Shown piece by piece: positions 35,701 through 47,272 of a stretch of DNA of 64,000 nt. The position numbers and the translations under genes were made by a program. The DNA is from Rusavskia elegans. Taxonomy: Eukaryota > Ascomycota > Lecanoromycetes > Teloschistales > Teloschistaceae. Numbering within the stretch: position 1 is the first letter of the stretch; each line of letters starts with the position of its first letter. The stretch is from the NCBI GenBank assembly GCA_011316305.1, contig SAUG01000166.1:1-64000 (forward strand), read 5' to 3'. A model generated the notes under the pieces. The model was not told the DNA's origin and ran no database searches. It worked only from the letters and a program-made list of their open reading frames with translations.

Positions 35701-38700
35701 GTGGAATGTTGTCAACCTCATGACCTTGTACAAGCGGGCTCAAATTTTTGCGTGCAATGTCTGATTCCACCACAAGGTGTGTCTTGTCGGCGTCCCCGGA
35801 TTCTTCGACACACCTGTGGATAGTAGTGCTTTCGATCTTCCGAGGGGCTCCGGCGTTGATCACCAGTGGAGGATCTCCCTTGCGCAGAGACCAATCGTTC
35901 ACATACTGCATCCAGTAGTCTTTCAGATCCCAGCTGTAGGCCGGTAGGGGCAGGACCTTGTGAGAAGCCGTGAAGTCTCGATGATACTCAGGCCAGCGGA
36001 TATCAGCGCCTGCACAATAAAGAGTCTTGAGGGTCCCTGTCAGAACCTGGAAAGATGGTCTCCCGCGCTGCATGGACACTGGAAGTGTAACCGGCGGTAG
36101 TTCTGCTTTGACCATGCCCGAAATAGCAGGATAAGGACCAACCTCGAGTGTAGTCGTCAAATCTGTAATGATTTTATTGTTGACTGATGTGGCGAGTGCG
36201 GCACGCATGTTTACCGATTCGCGACAATGACGGGCAAGGTAATATGGACCAAAATTGCCCTTTTCGGTGACGATACTGCCGTCGAGTAGGCAAAGGACAG
36301 GTATCTTCGGCTTCGCGTAGGTTGCACCGGCGGCCAGCTTCTCGAATGGCTCCAACACCACATCCATCTGCGAGGAATGAAAGGCATAGGGAACCTTGAG
36401 CAGCGTCGACTTCATACCTGTGTTGGAGAGTAATAACTGGAATTGCGAGATATCCTTGTTCAGCCCAGCTACAACCGTTTCCTTAGGGGAGTTGATACAA
36501 GCGACCTCGAATTTTGTGCTCTCGAGGGCAGATGCGATTGCATCCAGTGCTCCCATAACAACCAGCATCGAGTGAGTGCCCTGTGCACAATTTTCCTCGA
36601 GGAGTTGGGCCCGCTTACCGACTAGGTTTATGGCATCGGAATCTGAAAGGACTCCCGCCGTTTGAAGAGCGGCATATTCACCTAGAGAGTGTCCGACCAC
36701 CGCCATCGGAGTGATACCCCAAGAGGCCCATAGCCTCGTGAGCGCAATTTGCAGGCAGGTGGTCGCAAGCTGGACAAGCATTGGAGCAAAGATGCCGATA
36801 TCATGTTCCTCAGACTGGATCACTGGCACGACGGATGGGAAGCTGAGACCTCGTCCAATCTGATCGAGTTTCCGGATCTCGTCACGGAAGCGAGAAAAAT
36901 TGTCGTATAGCTGTTTACCCATGCCGGGATATTGAGCGCCATTCCCAGTAAACATGGACACAATCTTTGGCATGCTCTTGGGTTTCTTTATACCCGTTCC
37001 ATCCTGGATAGCCGTTTCGATCTGTGTGCAGAGCTCGTCTGTCCGAGATCCAGCGAGCATGAAACGATGCTTATGATGCGACCGCCGTGCAGTCGTCGTG
37101 TATGAAAGCTGATACAGTCGAACATCGGGATTTTGCTTCAAGAATCTCAACATTGACTTGAGATTACCTTGAAGAGAATTGCCATTCTTAGCCGACACCC
37201 CTATGAGGTGAACAGATCGTGCGTCTGAGTCCAAGCTAGGCATTTCAGGCTGGATCGGCGCATCTTGGAGCAACAACACAGACTTTCCACCTGCAGCACT
37301 GAAATTGTTCATGAGGACATGCCTAGGCCTTTCCGTACTCCTTTTCCACTCTGTAGGCTGAAGGGCGATTCTAACATTCCGCTCTTCAAGGTCGGTTGGG
37401 AATTTGTGATTGATTTTGGTTTTCGCGCCACAGTGAGGAACGATGGCGTTCGTCTGCATCATGAGCATCATCTTAATCAGACTCGAGACGCCTGATGCAG
37501 CCTCTCCATAACCGATGTTCGCTTTCGCAGACCCAATGCAAAGCGCTTGGTTATTGGTTCTTGCTTTCTTAACCTCGTTGAGGGCCGGTGCAAAAGAATG
37601 CAGAACACTAGTCATTTCGGCAGCATCTCCGGCTTGTGTCCCCGTTCCGTGCATTTCGACGTAGTCGATATCGTACGGATCTAGGCACTCTTGCTCAACA
37701 TCTTGCTGAAGATAGCTTGCTGGGCCCCAGAGTGCGGTCGAGTGATGGATTCTGACTCTGCTGAGTGGTTTGTATCCGCGCCTGCAATGACCGCCTGGAT
37801 TGGGTCATTGTCGGCAATGGCATCGTCGAGACGCTTGATGATAACTGCTCCTATTCCTTCTCCACGACAGTACCCATCGGCATCGTCATCGAAGGTTTGC
37901 AATTTCCTGGTCGTGAGGAAAATTACCCTCGATCAAGACCAGCTGTGAAGTCGGGATTGGTCAAGACGTTTGTGCCACCTGCAATGGCAGTATCGATGTC
38001 TCCTCGCCACAGCGACTGGCAGGCCAGGTGAATTCCTGCAAGACTGGAGGAGCAAGCTGTATCGACTGTATAAGAAGGGCCGCTGAATTTGAAGAAATAG
38101 TTGATCCTACCGGGGATGGTCTCCATCCAATCGTTAGATGTCACCCTGTAGTAGACACCGACTCGATCTCGTCGCGTTGAAGGCGTTGCGTCTAGAACAA
38201 GCCCGGATTGCTCAATAGCCTCATAAGCTGTCATCAGCGCCAGTCGCTGAGCGAGATCCATTTGTGCTGCTTCCTTTGGTGAGACGTTGAAGAACCGTGC
38301 GTCGAACGCAGCGGGATCATCAAGCCAGCAGCCAAAAGGTGTTGCACTTGTGTTCTTGGCAGCCCCTGTTGGGTCTACGTGTGTTTTTACGTCCCAATGG
38401 AGGGTGGGGACTAGTTTATGGATATCTAGACCTTGGTAAAGAAGGTTCCAGAATGCCTTATTGTCCTTCGCACCAGGAAAACGTCCTGACATACCGATGA
38501 TGGCGAGCTTAGGCTGCTTGGGGCTGGGCCTTGCGATTTCCTCAGGTGGGGATGGTACGCTCGACGGGGCGCTGGGAGGCAGTACAGACCGCAAAGTCGT
38601 CTGTTGGAGCGCGGTGTACAGGAGGTGTTCTTAATTCGATGCTATCGGCATAATACTAAATGGGTGTCACCTCTGTATGGGATGATTTCCGGAGCCAAGC

Positions 38701-39060
38701 CTGAAGCTCATCAATCACAGCGTCCCATCGAATTGGGTGCAGAAGGATCTGTTCGACCGCGATTCTGAGTGAGTTACCAAAGTCACCGCCTTGCACCGTA
38801 GTCCCATCGCTCGATAGGACAGGAACTCGGTTAGTCTGTGCGGCCAGATTGGATGCTATATCTCCAATTATGTGTTGGACATCTGTCTCAGAGGATAGAG
38901 GCGATGAATGATATGGAGCGTATATTGGGACACTTGTCGATCTGAAAATTGCAAAGCCTCGAGAACTGCGTAGCTGCGATAGAGAGCTTGGCGGACCGCT
39001 TACCGTGATTTCTCTAGGTGCATAGGCACTGATGTAGGGGTTCTTGGTCAAGGGAAGCAT
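32712..39060 (-). pseudogene. Non-reducing polyketide synthase, decayed (partial SAT-KS-AT-PT-ACP-ACP-R)
   Basis: Domain order on the minus strand: the C-terminal half of a SAT domain (39060-38671), a 70-bp intron, KS with [10 protein letters not shown] and MHGTGTQAGD, AT with GHSLGEYAAL, PT with VQGHEVDNIPLC and HPAIIDALTQS, an intron with a GTGAGT donor (34915-34873), two ACPs (NSL near 34580; GVDSLLSL near 34237) and a terminal thioester reductase (VTGASGGLGDHL; YGEAKW). It would build an aromatic polyketide released as an aldehyde. It cannot be translated whole: there is a TAA at 37923-37925 and about eight one-base shifts near 37895, 37688, 35302, 34711, 34590, 33254, 33002 and 32950. 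About 18 residues are missing just before the KS cysteine. The front of SAT, with its active site, is absent. The product cannot be predicted. Confidence 0.85.
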
Positions 39061-39161
39061 CTGCTACTTGTCAGCTAATACGAAGTTCAAATTTCATAGC
39101 TGCATTATTGTTCAGCTCTTGCACATTATTGCCAGCGAGCACGGAGCGCAGCTCTCACCTA

Positions 39162-39583
39162 TTAAAGACCCCAAGCTAATACATGCAGAATCACGGCAAC
39201 AGTGTCAACACCCTTGCCTTTTAGCTTCTCGATGTCCTGGATATATGGTGGGAGTTGGTTGGCCTGGCAGCCCGGCGTGAAGGCTCCTGGGACAGAAACC
39301 TGTACGACCTTTTTACCCTTGTATTTTGCGGAGCCGTTGTACTCTTGCGGCATGCCACATGAGGTGGGATCATCGTTGGTGATAGGTGACCACCTGTTTT
39401 ATGCTTGTCAGCGGACTAGCGAATCACACGAGGGCACAACTGTGTATGGTAGCTATGCCCTGCCCGAGCTTCAAGTGTTACTGAACGGCATAGTAGTGTA
39501 ATAGGTCAACCGTTGGCTTGACACGAAACGTCCTCGAATTTGACTCCACCAGGGAATTTGTCGCCTCTCTGAAGCGGTGCCAT
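39162..39583 (-). pseudogene. Peroxiredoxin (PMP20/type II), 3'-truncated
   Basis: Exon 1 (39583-39525) and exon 2 (39393 onward) join across a 131-bp intron into a frame that matches fungal type II peroxiredoxins: APLQRGDKFPGGVKFEDV, then WSPITNDDPTSCGMPQEYN and VPGAFTPGCQANQLPPYIQ. The peroxidatic Cys in PGAFTPGC is present. The family match stops at VDTVAVI near 39190; seven more residues lead to TAA at 39162, giving about 96 residues instead of about 165. The lost C-terminal half is replaced by the truncated SAT domain of the polyketide synthase, on the same strand. A splice from 39183 (GTATTA donor) to 39060 (AG acceptor) would be in frame with the SAT, so a chimeric transcript is possible. 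Confidence 0.7.
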
Positions 39584-40193
39584 CGTCTCTGTTAGGTGAT
39601 TGTGAGTAGAGGCTTTTTGGCTTTTTTCTTTTGAGGATCGTTGATGAATCGTTGTCGAATGTAGAAGAGTTTGGAATTTCGGACAGCAAAAATGCTCCAC
39701 CCCACCTTCCTGGTATCGGTTTTAACCCACGGAGCTCGGGATGATCACCCACACTACAACATATTTCCAGCCAGCCCGTCACCGCCTTTCTCCCTAGCGC
39801 ACTACTAGACCCAGGCCTGGACTCTGACAACAGAGATCGACGAAGACGTCTTTACGATTTTCCATGGCTCACGTGTCTTTAGGAAAGCAGACGGACTCTG
39901 AAGAATTTGCCCCTGTTCCTAATTGGCGGACGGTTAGTATGCAGGAACTTGTTAGTCTGATTCTCAGCGGCCAGCCGCCTCATCTTATATACAGGTGAAC
40001 CACTTTAACTGTATTCTTTCATGCCTTTCTCATCATTCACTCATGACCACTTTGCACATTAGTGCCAAGACTTGGCTACACAAGGCTTTACAATAGGAGC
40101 ACATGCGAAGGATGGCTTTGATAAAATTGTCATAGGTTATCCATCCATCGCTCATATCGACATCTCTATGAACCTCTACCAATCGCACCTGCT
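39584..40193. other. Intergenic, no gene seen
   Basis: Between the monooxygenase's stop and the peroxiredoxin start; it probably holds the peroxiredoxin promoter. Frames on both strands lack family resemblance. Confidence 0.5.
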
Positions 40194-41592
40194 CTAGATC
40201 TTCCCAGCCTCGATATCCGCCACCGTCCATGGGGCAAAGGTATAGTGCTCAGGCTTATTGGTGTTAACGAAAGTTTTTCCAGTGTCCAAGCAGTCGCGAC
40301 ATTCCTCGAATCTTTCCGTTGCATATTTTTCCGGATTGTGTTCAGACTGCCATTTTTGCGGCTCGATTGCAACGATACTGGGATCCTTCTTGGCGGCTTC
40401 CCAGTCGACGTTGTATAATGCATGCCGACGCTTGAAGCCTACCTGCGAGATGAAACTTACACGGTCAAGCCGTAGTGTGTTGTGAACCCTGGTTGCTGTT
40501 GGGATCCCAGCCAAGCCTTGCTGATCGATTGCCATACGCAAACAGCAGGGGAGTGACACGGCGTCTTCGATTGCCTGTGTCCCACCATTCACCGACGTGG
40601 GCAAGAAAGCATGAGCGGCATCTCCGATCTGTACCACACGGCCCTTGGGCGACGTCCAGGTCTGCTGCATATCTCGCCACACAAGCTTCCAGTGAATGAT
40701 GCTATTGGCAGGGGTTTTTTCAACAACCGAGAGGTATTCAGGACTCCACTCACCGTCTTCGTCCAATTGCTGCCGTGCTGTCGAGTTAGAAAGCTTGGCA
40801 GACCAGGATTCCTGAGAGGTCTTCCCATCGTCTCTGTGCATCCATCCCCAACATATCTTTTCCTTGCCAATGAGCATGAGACCATGACTGACGGAACCGA
40901 GGAACATGTGCATTGTCTCGCCTTTCTCCGGAACACTCCAGTTCTTTCGGATAGAAGGGATCTCCATGGCCCGCGAGGTTGAGTATGCGCAACGAAAGAT
41001 GGCGCTTCCACTGCTGTAAGTCCTGGGCTCAACACCGCCAACAATCGTCCAGCTCTTGGAGCGGATTCCGTCCGCGGCAATGACAATGTCGGCATAGAGG
41101 ATCTCGCCATCTGCTAGCTTGACCCCCCCTTTGTCCTCTATCTCCAGGAATTCAACTACATGCTGAAGGTAGCGCACTTCGATACCATTCGCCAGGACCG
41201 TGTCCATCAACATCTTGTGGAGATCGGGCCGGAGGACGTTCAAGCCGAAGGTCTCGGAGACCTTCCTGGGACCTGCGCCTATCTCTCCATTCTGTTTGTG
41301 GTAGTAGACACTGGTATCATATGCTGCTTTGTGGAATGCTTCATGGAGCGTTGGCCAGTTACTGAAGGCGCGGCTGGCGGTTGGTCCAATGGTGATGAAA
41401 TCTCCTGTAACAAGATTAGGTGAATCATGGTCAAAGTCCTGCTCGAATTTGCGCACCAATAGACTGTACAACGTCTCTTGACTCGAGAATTAACGGAGAA
41501 AAGCCTTGCCGTTTGCACTCTAGAGCGCAGAAAAGGCCTGCAAGCCCCGCGCCTACGATAATAATGTCGAATCGAGGCTCTGTGGAACCCAT
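40194..41592 (-). CDS. FAD-dependent monooxygenase, salicylate-hydroxylase type
   Basis: Exon 1 (41592-41457) and exon 2 (41404-40194) join across a 52-bp intron (GTGCGC donor, CTAAT branch, CAG acceptor) into 448 residues, the normal length for the family. The FAD-binding loop is VGAGLAG (13-19). The DG motif reads VIAADGIRSKSW, and the second FAD motif reads VQIGDAAHAFLPTSVNGGTQ with EDAVSL after it. All key residues look intact. Such enzymes hydroxylate aromatic rings using NAD(P)H and oxygen, and often act after non-reducing polyketide synthases, which fits the neighbourhood. An upstream Met at 41625 is possible, but 41592 directly precedes the usual short N-terminus. A three-copy 20-bp repeat lies in the promoter. 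Confidence 0.88.
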
Positions 41593-42420
41593 TTTCCAAA
41601 AGTCGCGCTGTTTATGAAGCCACAAAGAAGGTGGTATTGGTCAAGTTGGCAGTATTGTAGTATCTGGTGCTCTGTCCTACGACGCGATCAGACTGAGATG
41701 GTTGAAATTTTTCTCTCACATCTCAAGGAGACAAGAGGTAGTTGAATGCCAACGTCAGCGCGATGATATGTCTCAGCACTCTAGTGCCATGTCCAGCTGA
41801 CCCGTGGGATATCCGGCTGACCCGTGGGATATCCGGCTGACCCGTGGGATATCCGGCTGACCTCCTATCGATCTCCCCGACGCTCCCCGATGCCTATCAG
41901 GACCGCTATTAATTTCGTCGGCGACGCTAAACAGATATTGATGGTGGAAGTCTGCAAGACACAGATAATGGTACATATACTGGTGTCGCTAAACCACGTG
42001 GGTTATGTCAGATGATCTAACACAGTATCTTTAAAGATATCGGTTTGATCGAAGGTCAGATTGCTAAGGGAATGCAAAAAGCACCAACCTCATCAGAAGA
42101 TGTTTTTCGACGATTTGGCCAAGGTCCAAAAGGTACTAGATCCTGTGCCATACTGTGTACGTAAAAGACACAACTCGTAAGCTTCGGAAGGATTTTCCAG
42201 TGCCTCCTGCTCCTGTACACCGCCGTCACCGATTATTTCGACTTCGTATTGCAGCCGTCATCATTGGGACCGTCGAGATAATAGCTTCGGGTGGGTAAGA
42301 ATCACGTAAGCCTATCCCGTCCGCAACATCACTTGGCGAAATCTTGGCGGGATGACCTGCATCATGCTATGACAACGGCTAGTTTGCGCATTTGCGTAAC
42401 ATGGCAGAATATCGCTTATA
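41593..42420. other. Upstream region of the monooxygenase, edge of gene island
   Basis: Holds the monooxygenase promoter with its tandem repeat (listed separately). Normal composition persists to about 42420, where RIP-mutated DNA begins abruptly. No gene seen. Confidence 0.6.
41797..41862. repeat. Three tandem 20-bp repeats in the monooxygenase promoter
   Basis: Three perfect copies of CTGACCCGTGGGATATCCGG at 41797-41816, 41817-41836 and 41837-41856, plus six bases of a fourth. Each copy holds the palindrome GGATATCC and a GACCCGTGGG segment. They lie 205-270 bp upstream of the monooxygenase start, a plausible place for clustered transcription-factor sites. No known motif is claimed. Confidence 0.85.
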
Positions 42421-43221
42421 AAAGCGAGGGAGGAATTTTTATAGACTAAAAAAAAGTAGCTCGTAATATTTTATATATAAAAAGTATAAATAGAATATAG
42501 ACGAATTTTCTCCCGTCGATAAAATTAAATAGAAAAGTAGAGATAGTATATATATAAAAGATTCAATTCTAATTTTTTAAAAATTAGATTATTTAAATCA
42601 TTCGAACGTTTTAAATCTGCTTTTTTATCTTTTTTCTACGATTTAGATTTTTTAATAACCTATAATATAATATTTAGAAACGATATTAACAGCTCTAAAT
42701 ATATATAGGATTTTAGAACTATTATTCGCTAGAAAAGCTACGGTAGATTAGATAATATAAAAATTCGCTATTACTTTTTCAAATTATATAATTAAATGGA
42801 ATTTCCTTTACAAGATTCGTATTAAAAAAATAAAATACTAAAATTATTTATATAAAATCATCGAACCGTTGATTATTCGAATATCAAAATCAAAAACAAA
42901 ATTAATTAATTAAATATATATATATTTATCGATCTTTTTTTCATTTATAAAACTATTAGATTTTAAAATTCAATCTATTTAATTTTTTTAAAGATTTTGG
43001 TTTTCTAGATAATAAAAGAATTTTAAATTTTAGATTAAATATTGTCTTTGTTTTATTTACTTTTTTTTTCAAATTTCTTTTTTTTCCGCGATTTTAACGT
43101 ATTCTATTATTTTATCATATTTCTAGTCTTATATTTTGATATCACTATAATAATTTTATTTTTATCAAATTGATTTTTTATATATAAAAAAGCTTTAATA
43201 AATAAATAATAATTATATTTT
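42421..43221. other. RIP-mutated AT-rich DNA
   Basis: Begins abruptly after the gene island. CA and TG are scarce but not absent, so mutation is lighter than near the telomere. No repeat unit or gene recognised. Confidence 0.6.
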
Positions 43222-46200
43222 TATAGAATTCCAAGTTGATTTCCTATAACTATAGAGAAGTGAAGTATTTATATATACAAGTATTTCCACGCTAAGCCTA
43301 TATCCGCTTCTATACCCGGTTTTACGATTAACGATCGGATTAGTTAATATCCGAATTCGTATATAATTATATAATCTAGATATATATTCTATAACCCTTT
43401 AAATCGTTTATATAATTTAGAATTCTAACTACTATACTCTTCCCTTCCTAAATAAGATATAGAGGAAAGTAAGTATTTTCTAAAGCTAAATAGTAATAGT
43501 AAAATGACTATAATTAGTAATAACGAGTAAAGTAAAGCAAGGAGTAAAAATTTACTTTCGTACGATTTATATAAAAGTAAATAAGTATATTAGTAGAAGC
43601 TCGCTATTAACTATTATAACCTCGAACTTTTTAATTCTCTAAACTTTTTCTCTTAATAATATTATCGATTATCTGTTCTAATAATAGTAATAATAACTAT
43701 TATAGTATACTATACCTAACCCGGCGGCGGTTAGAATTATTATAAAATCTTTATAGAGTAATAGATAGCGAGTTAATAAAGTAATAATTATTATTTATAA
43801 AAGTAATTACTATCTTTATATAGTAATAGATACTATAAGTTAGATTATTTAATAAAGGTATCGTTTATATTAGTAGTTCTATTAATTTATTTCGGGAAGC
43901 GTTACCTTTTCTAATAATTTCCGGCGCTAAAATATTAAAATTAATATAGAATACTTCGATAAACTTAGCCGATTTATCTAGATTATATACCTATAAAAGC
44001 TTAATACTATTTTTATATAAATAAATCGTTTTTTAGGTATATACGACCTACTTTCCTTCGAGCGACTAATTTTATTCCAGCTATATAGAATTTAAACGAA
44101 TAAATCTTATAACCTTTATACTAGCGATATTATTCGTCCCTTTATATACTATATAAGTATATAATAGGAATTCGGAGGTATATATAGTAATTATCTATAG
44201 AAATACCGTTAAAGTAAATATCCGTATTTATCTTTATATAAATATAATCTATAGTCGGTATAGAACTTCCGTTATAGATATAGATTCTATAATTTCCTAG
44301 GAAACGAGCGGGTATAAAAGCTAGAAACTATATAGGCGATAATTCTATACCGCTCCTTCCTACTCTGCTATAGCTACGTCGATTATTATCGAAGCGAATT
44401 ATAGACTATAACGTTTTCCCGCCCGATTTCCTATAGAATAATAGAGGTTTTAGTCTTCTAGCTTTACTTTCCTAGTCTACTATTAATAATTCTAATAGAC
44501 CTGGATATAAAGATAAACTTTCTATAATTTAAGCCGAGACCTCGTTAGCGAATATAGTTAAAAGAGGAAGGATTAGTAGTTATCTATTAGTTAGATCTCT
44601 ATTATATATATTAAAAGCTACGAATTTATTTAACTATATACTTTTATTAGATACCGATTATACGTAATTAGATTTTTAGCTCGGCTTTATATCTTTTTAG
44701 GAATCGTTTCTTTTCTTCTTAGCGCTTTCGGATCTAGAAAGTATACTATCTTTACCAGTCGCTTCTATTAACGCCTATATAGCTTGCTATAAAGCTTGCT
44801 ATATATATACCTTTAAGGTATAATATATAGCAGCTTAATATTAAATAGATTAGTTTTAAAACGAGAGGGAACGCGAATATAAAAACCTCGGCTTTACTAA
44901 TAAAGATTACTCTAGTCTTTAATAGAAACTTCGGTTTTATGAAAAGCGGTAAATATACTAAATCTAAAAAATAGTAAATAGTTATTTAAACTTCGGTATA
45001 GCTATATTTAAAGTATAATAGTTATATTATAAAAGACGGCTCTATTATATTTTAGTTTTATACTAGAATATAAAGGGTCTAATTCCCCGAACTTTTAATT
45101 TAAACTCTTCTGGTTTAACGAATATAAATATATCGTACGTATTTTAGAATAAAAGATTATATCTAAAGTCGCTATTAAATTTTTACTAAATATAATTCCG
45201 TAAACTAGTAAAAAGCTCCGCTTTTAATATTATTTTAGAATTATTTATATATTTATTTACTCTTTATTCTATAGGAAATTAACGAGAATAACTTTTTCTT
45301 AAAATAAATAAAAAGTAAAGGCGTTATATCTAAACTAGAATTAAATTATATTTTAATATATACGATTATATAAAATAATAAATAAAAATAAAAATCTAAC
45401 TAATTTCTTCCTTTCCTAGAGATTTATATCTTATTATCGTCTTTTTTATAGAGATTATTTTTAGGTATATGCTTAAATTTAGGTAAATAATTATTATCTA
45501 TATTTTCCGCTGGTTTTAGCTTATAAAATCTCTTTCGCTTACGCTTTTCGCCTAGCGGAAGCTATTCTATAGTAACTTTCTTTAGTCTTCTATATCTATA
45601 AGATGTTTTCTATCTAATAGTAATATTTTTTTCTATAAAATATTTCTTTATTTAATTCCTATTAATTAGATATTTATTAGCGGATTTATTAGAAGGTTTT
45701 AAAATATAAATATTTAAGATTTTAGTTTAAATAACTTTATATAGACTATACTAGTTAATTTTAAACTTTTAAAGTTATTTAGTTTTAATTAAAACTATAT
45801 TCCTTTTAATAAAAATATTACTTTTTACTTTCGCGTTCTACGTCTTTTTATTTATCTTTACTCGTACTATTATATCTTTAAATACTTTAGCTTAATCGCG
45901 CGAAAGAAACGGTATAGGATCGATTCTTTTATTATATCTTTCCGGAAAAGGGTTAGAAATATTAGTCGGTAGTATCGAATTAATACTATAAAGTAAATAG
46001 AAAGGTAAAAATCTAGTAGTTATATACGTATAAATACGCGTAGTAAATAGAGCCTAGTTTAAATAAAAATCCTAAGTCTTTCTCGGCTACCCGATATAGT
46101 ATTTAGTAATTATTTTCCCGAAAACTCTATTAAACCTTTTAATAGCGCTATTTATTTATAGATAATAAGGCGTTATACCTCGATATTTAAATCCTAGAAG

Positions 46201-47272
46201 GCGATATACCTTATCTATAGCTAGAGCCTAAAAGTTTATACTTCGATCAGTAATAATTTTCTTCGGAAAGCTATAATTATAGTAAATCCGATAAATAATA
46301 AATTCGGCTAATACTTCTACTATTACGTTTAAAAGTAACTAAATTATAGGCTATCTAGTAGCGTAGTTAATTATAGTTATAATCTATTTATTACTCTAGT
46401 TAGTTTCTAGTAAAAGATCGATAAAATCAAATTTCTAGCGTTTAAAAGAGTTTAATCTATTTTTCTAGATACCGAAAGGATATATTATATCCTATTTAAT
46501 ATCGCGAAAGATAATAGTAAACTATTATTCGGAATAGTATTTAAAATAATATCTAATATCTTTTTTTTATCTCGGGCTACTAGTATTTTATACGGATAAT
46601 ATCTATTATCGTTTTATATAAATAGTAACTATAATATTTATAGATATAGTCTAGAAAATTCGTATAAACCTATACTAAAATATAGAGTATCTAACTATTC
46701 TATAGTAAATCTCGGTACTATACTATATTACCTTTAACTCGGAAATAGTATTTATATTTTTCTAAAATAATCTTTATTTCCGAATTATTAGATAGGGTTC
46801 CGGACTTTATATAAGTTCTAATAGTATTATTAAAAGAAAATATATAATTATTAACTTTACCGGTAAATTGCTAGAAGTTTCCTTTTTAATTTAATTTATC
46901 CGCTACTATTATTTTACTGTCCGGTTTATATTTAATATCGAGTTTATACTTTCTAAATTCCGTAAGCTAGCGAGTAAGTTTCCTAAAAGGTTTAGTAGTA
47001 GTTTTAAAGTATTATAAACCTATATAATCCGTCTTAATAATTATAGTTATTCTATTTTCGATATAGTAGCGCTATCGCTATAGAGATTTTTTAATAGTAA
47101 GAAGCTTTTATTTATAGATAGCGTAGTTATATTCTATTAATATAAATATCTTACTTTCGAAAATAATAGGCTATTTAATACTATCGGTATTAGTCTAGTA
47201 GAAAACGATATTTTATCTAAAATCGGAAGTATCCGTTTTAATAATAAAAAGTAGAATTATATCGGACTAAAT

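Noticed and set aside
37905..37925. A 20-bp intron in the KS domain to explain the frame change
   Set aside because: Far too short to splice, and the bases translate as the expected KS residues (GNCK), so a stop plus an indel explains it better.
41797..41862. CRISPR-like array
   Set aside because: The copies are directly tandem with no spacers, and the organism is a fungus.
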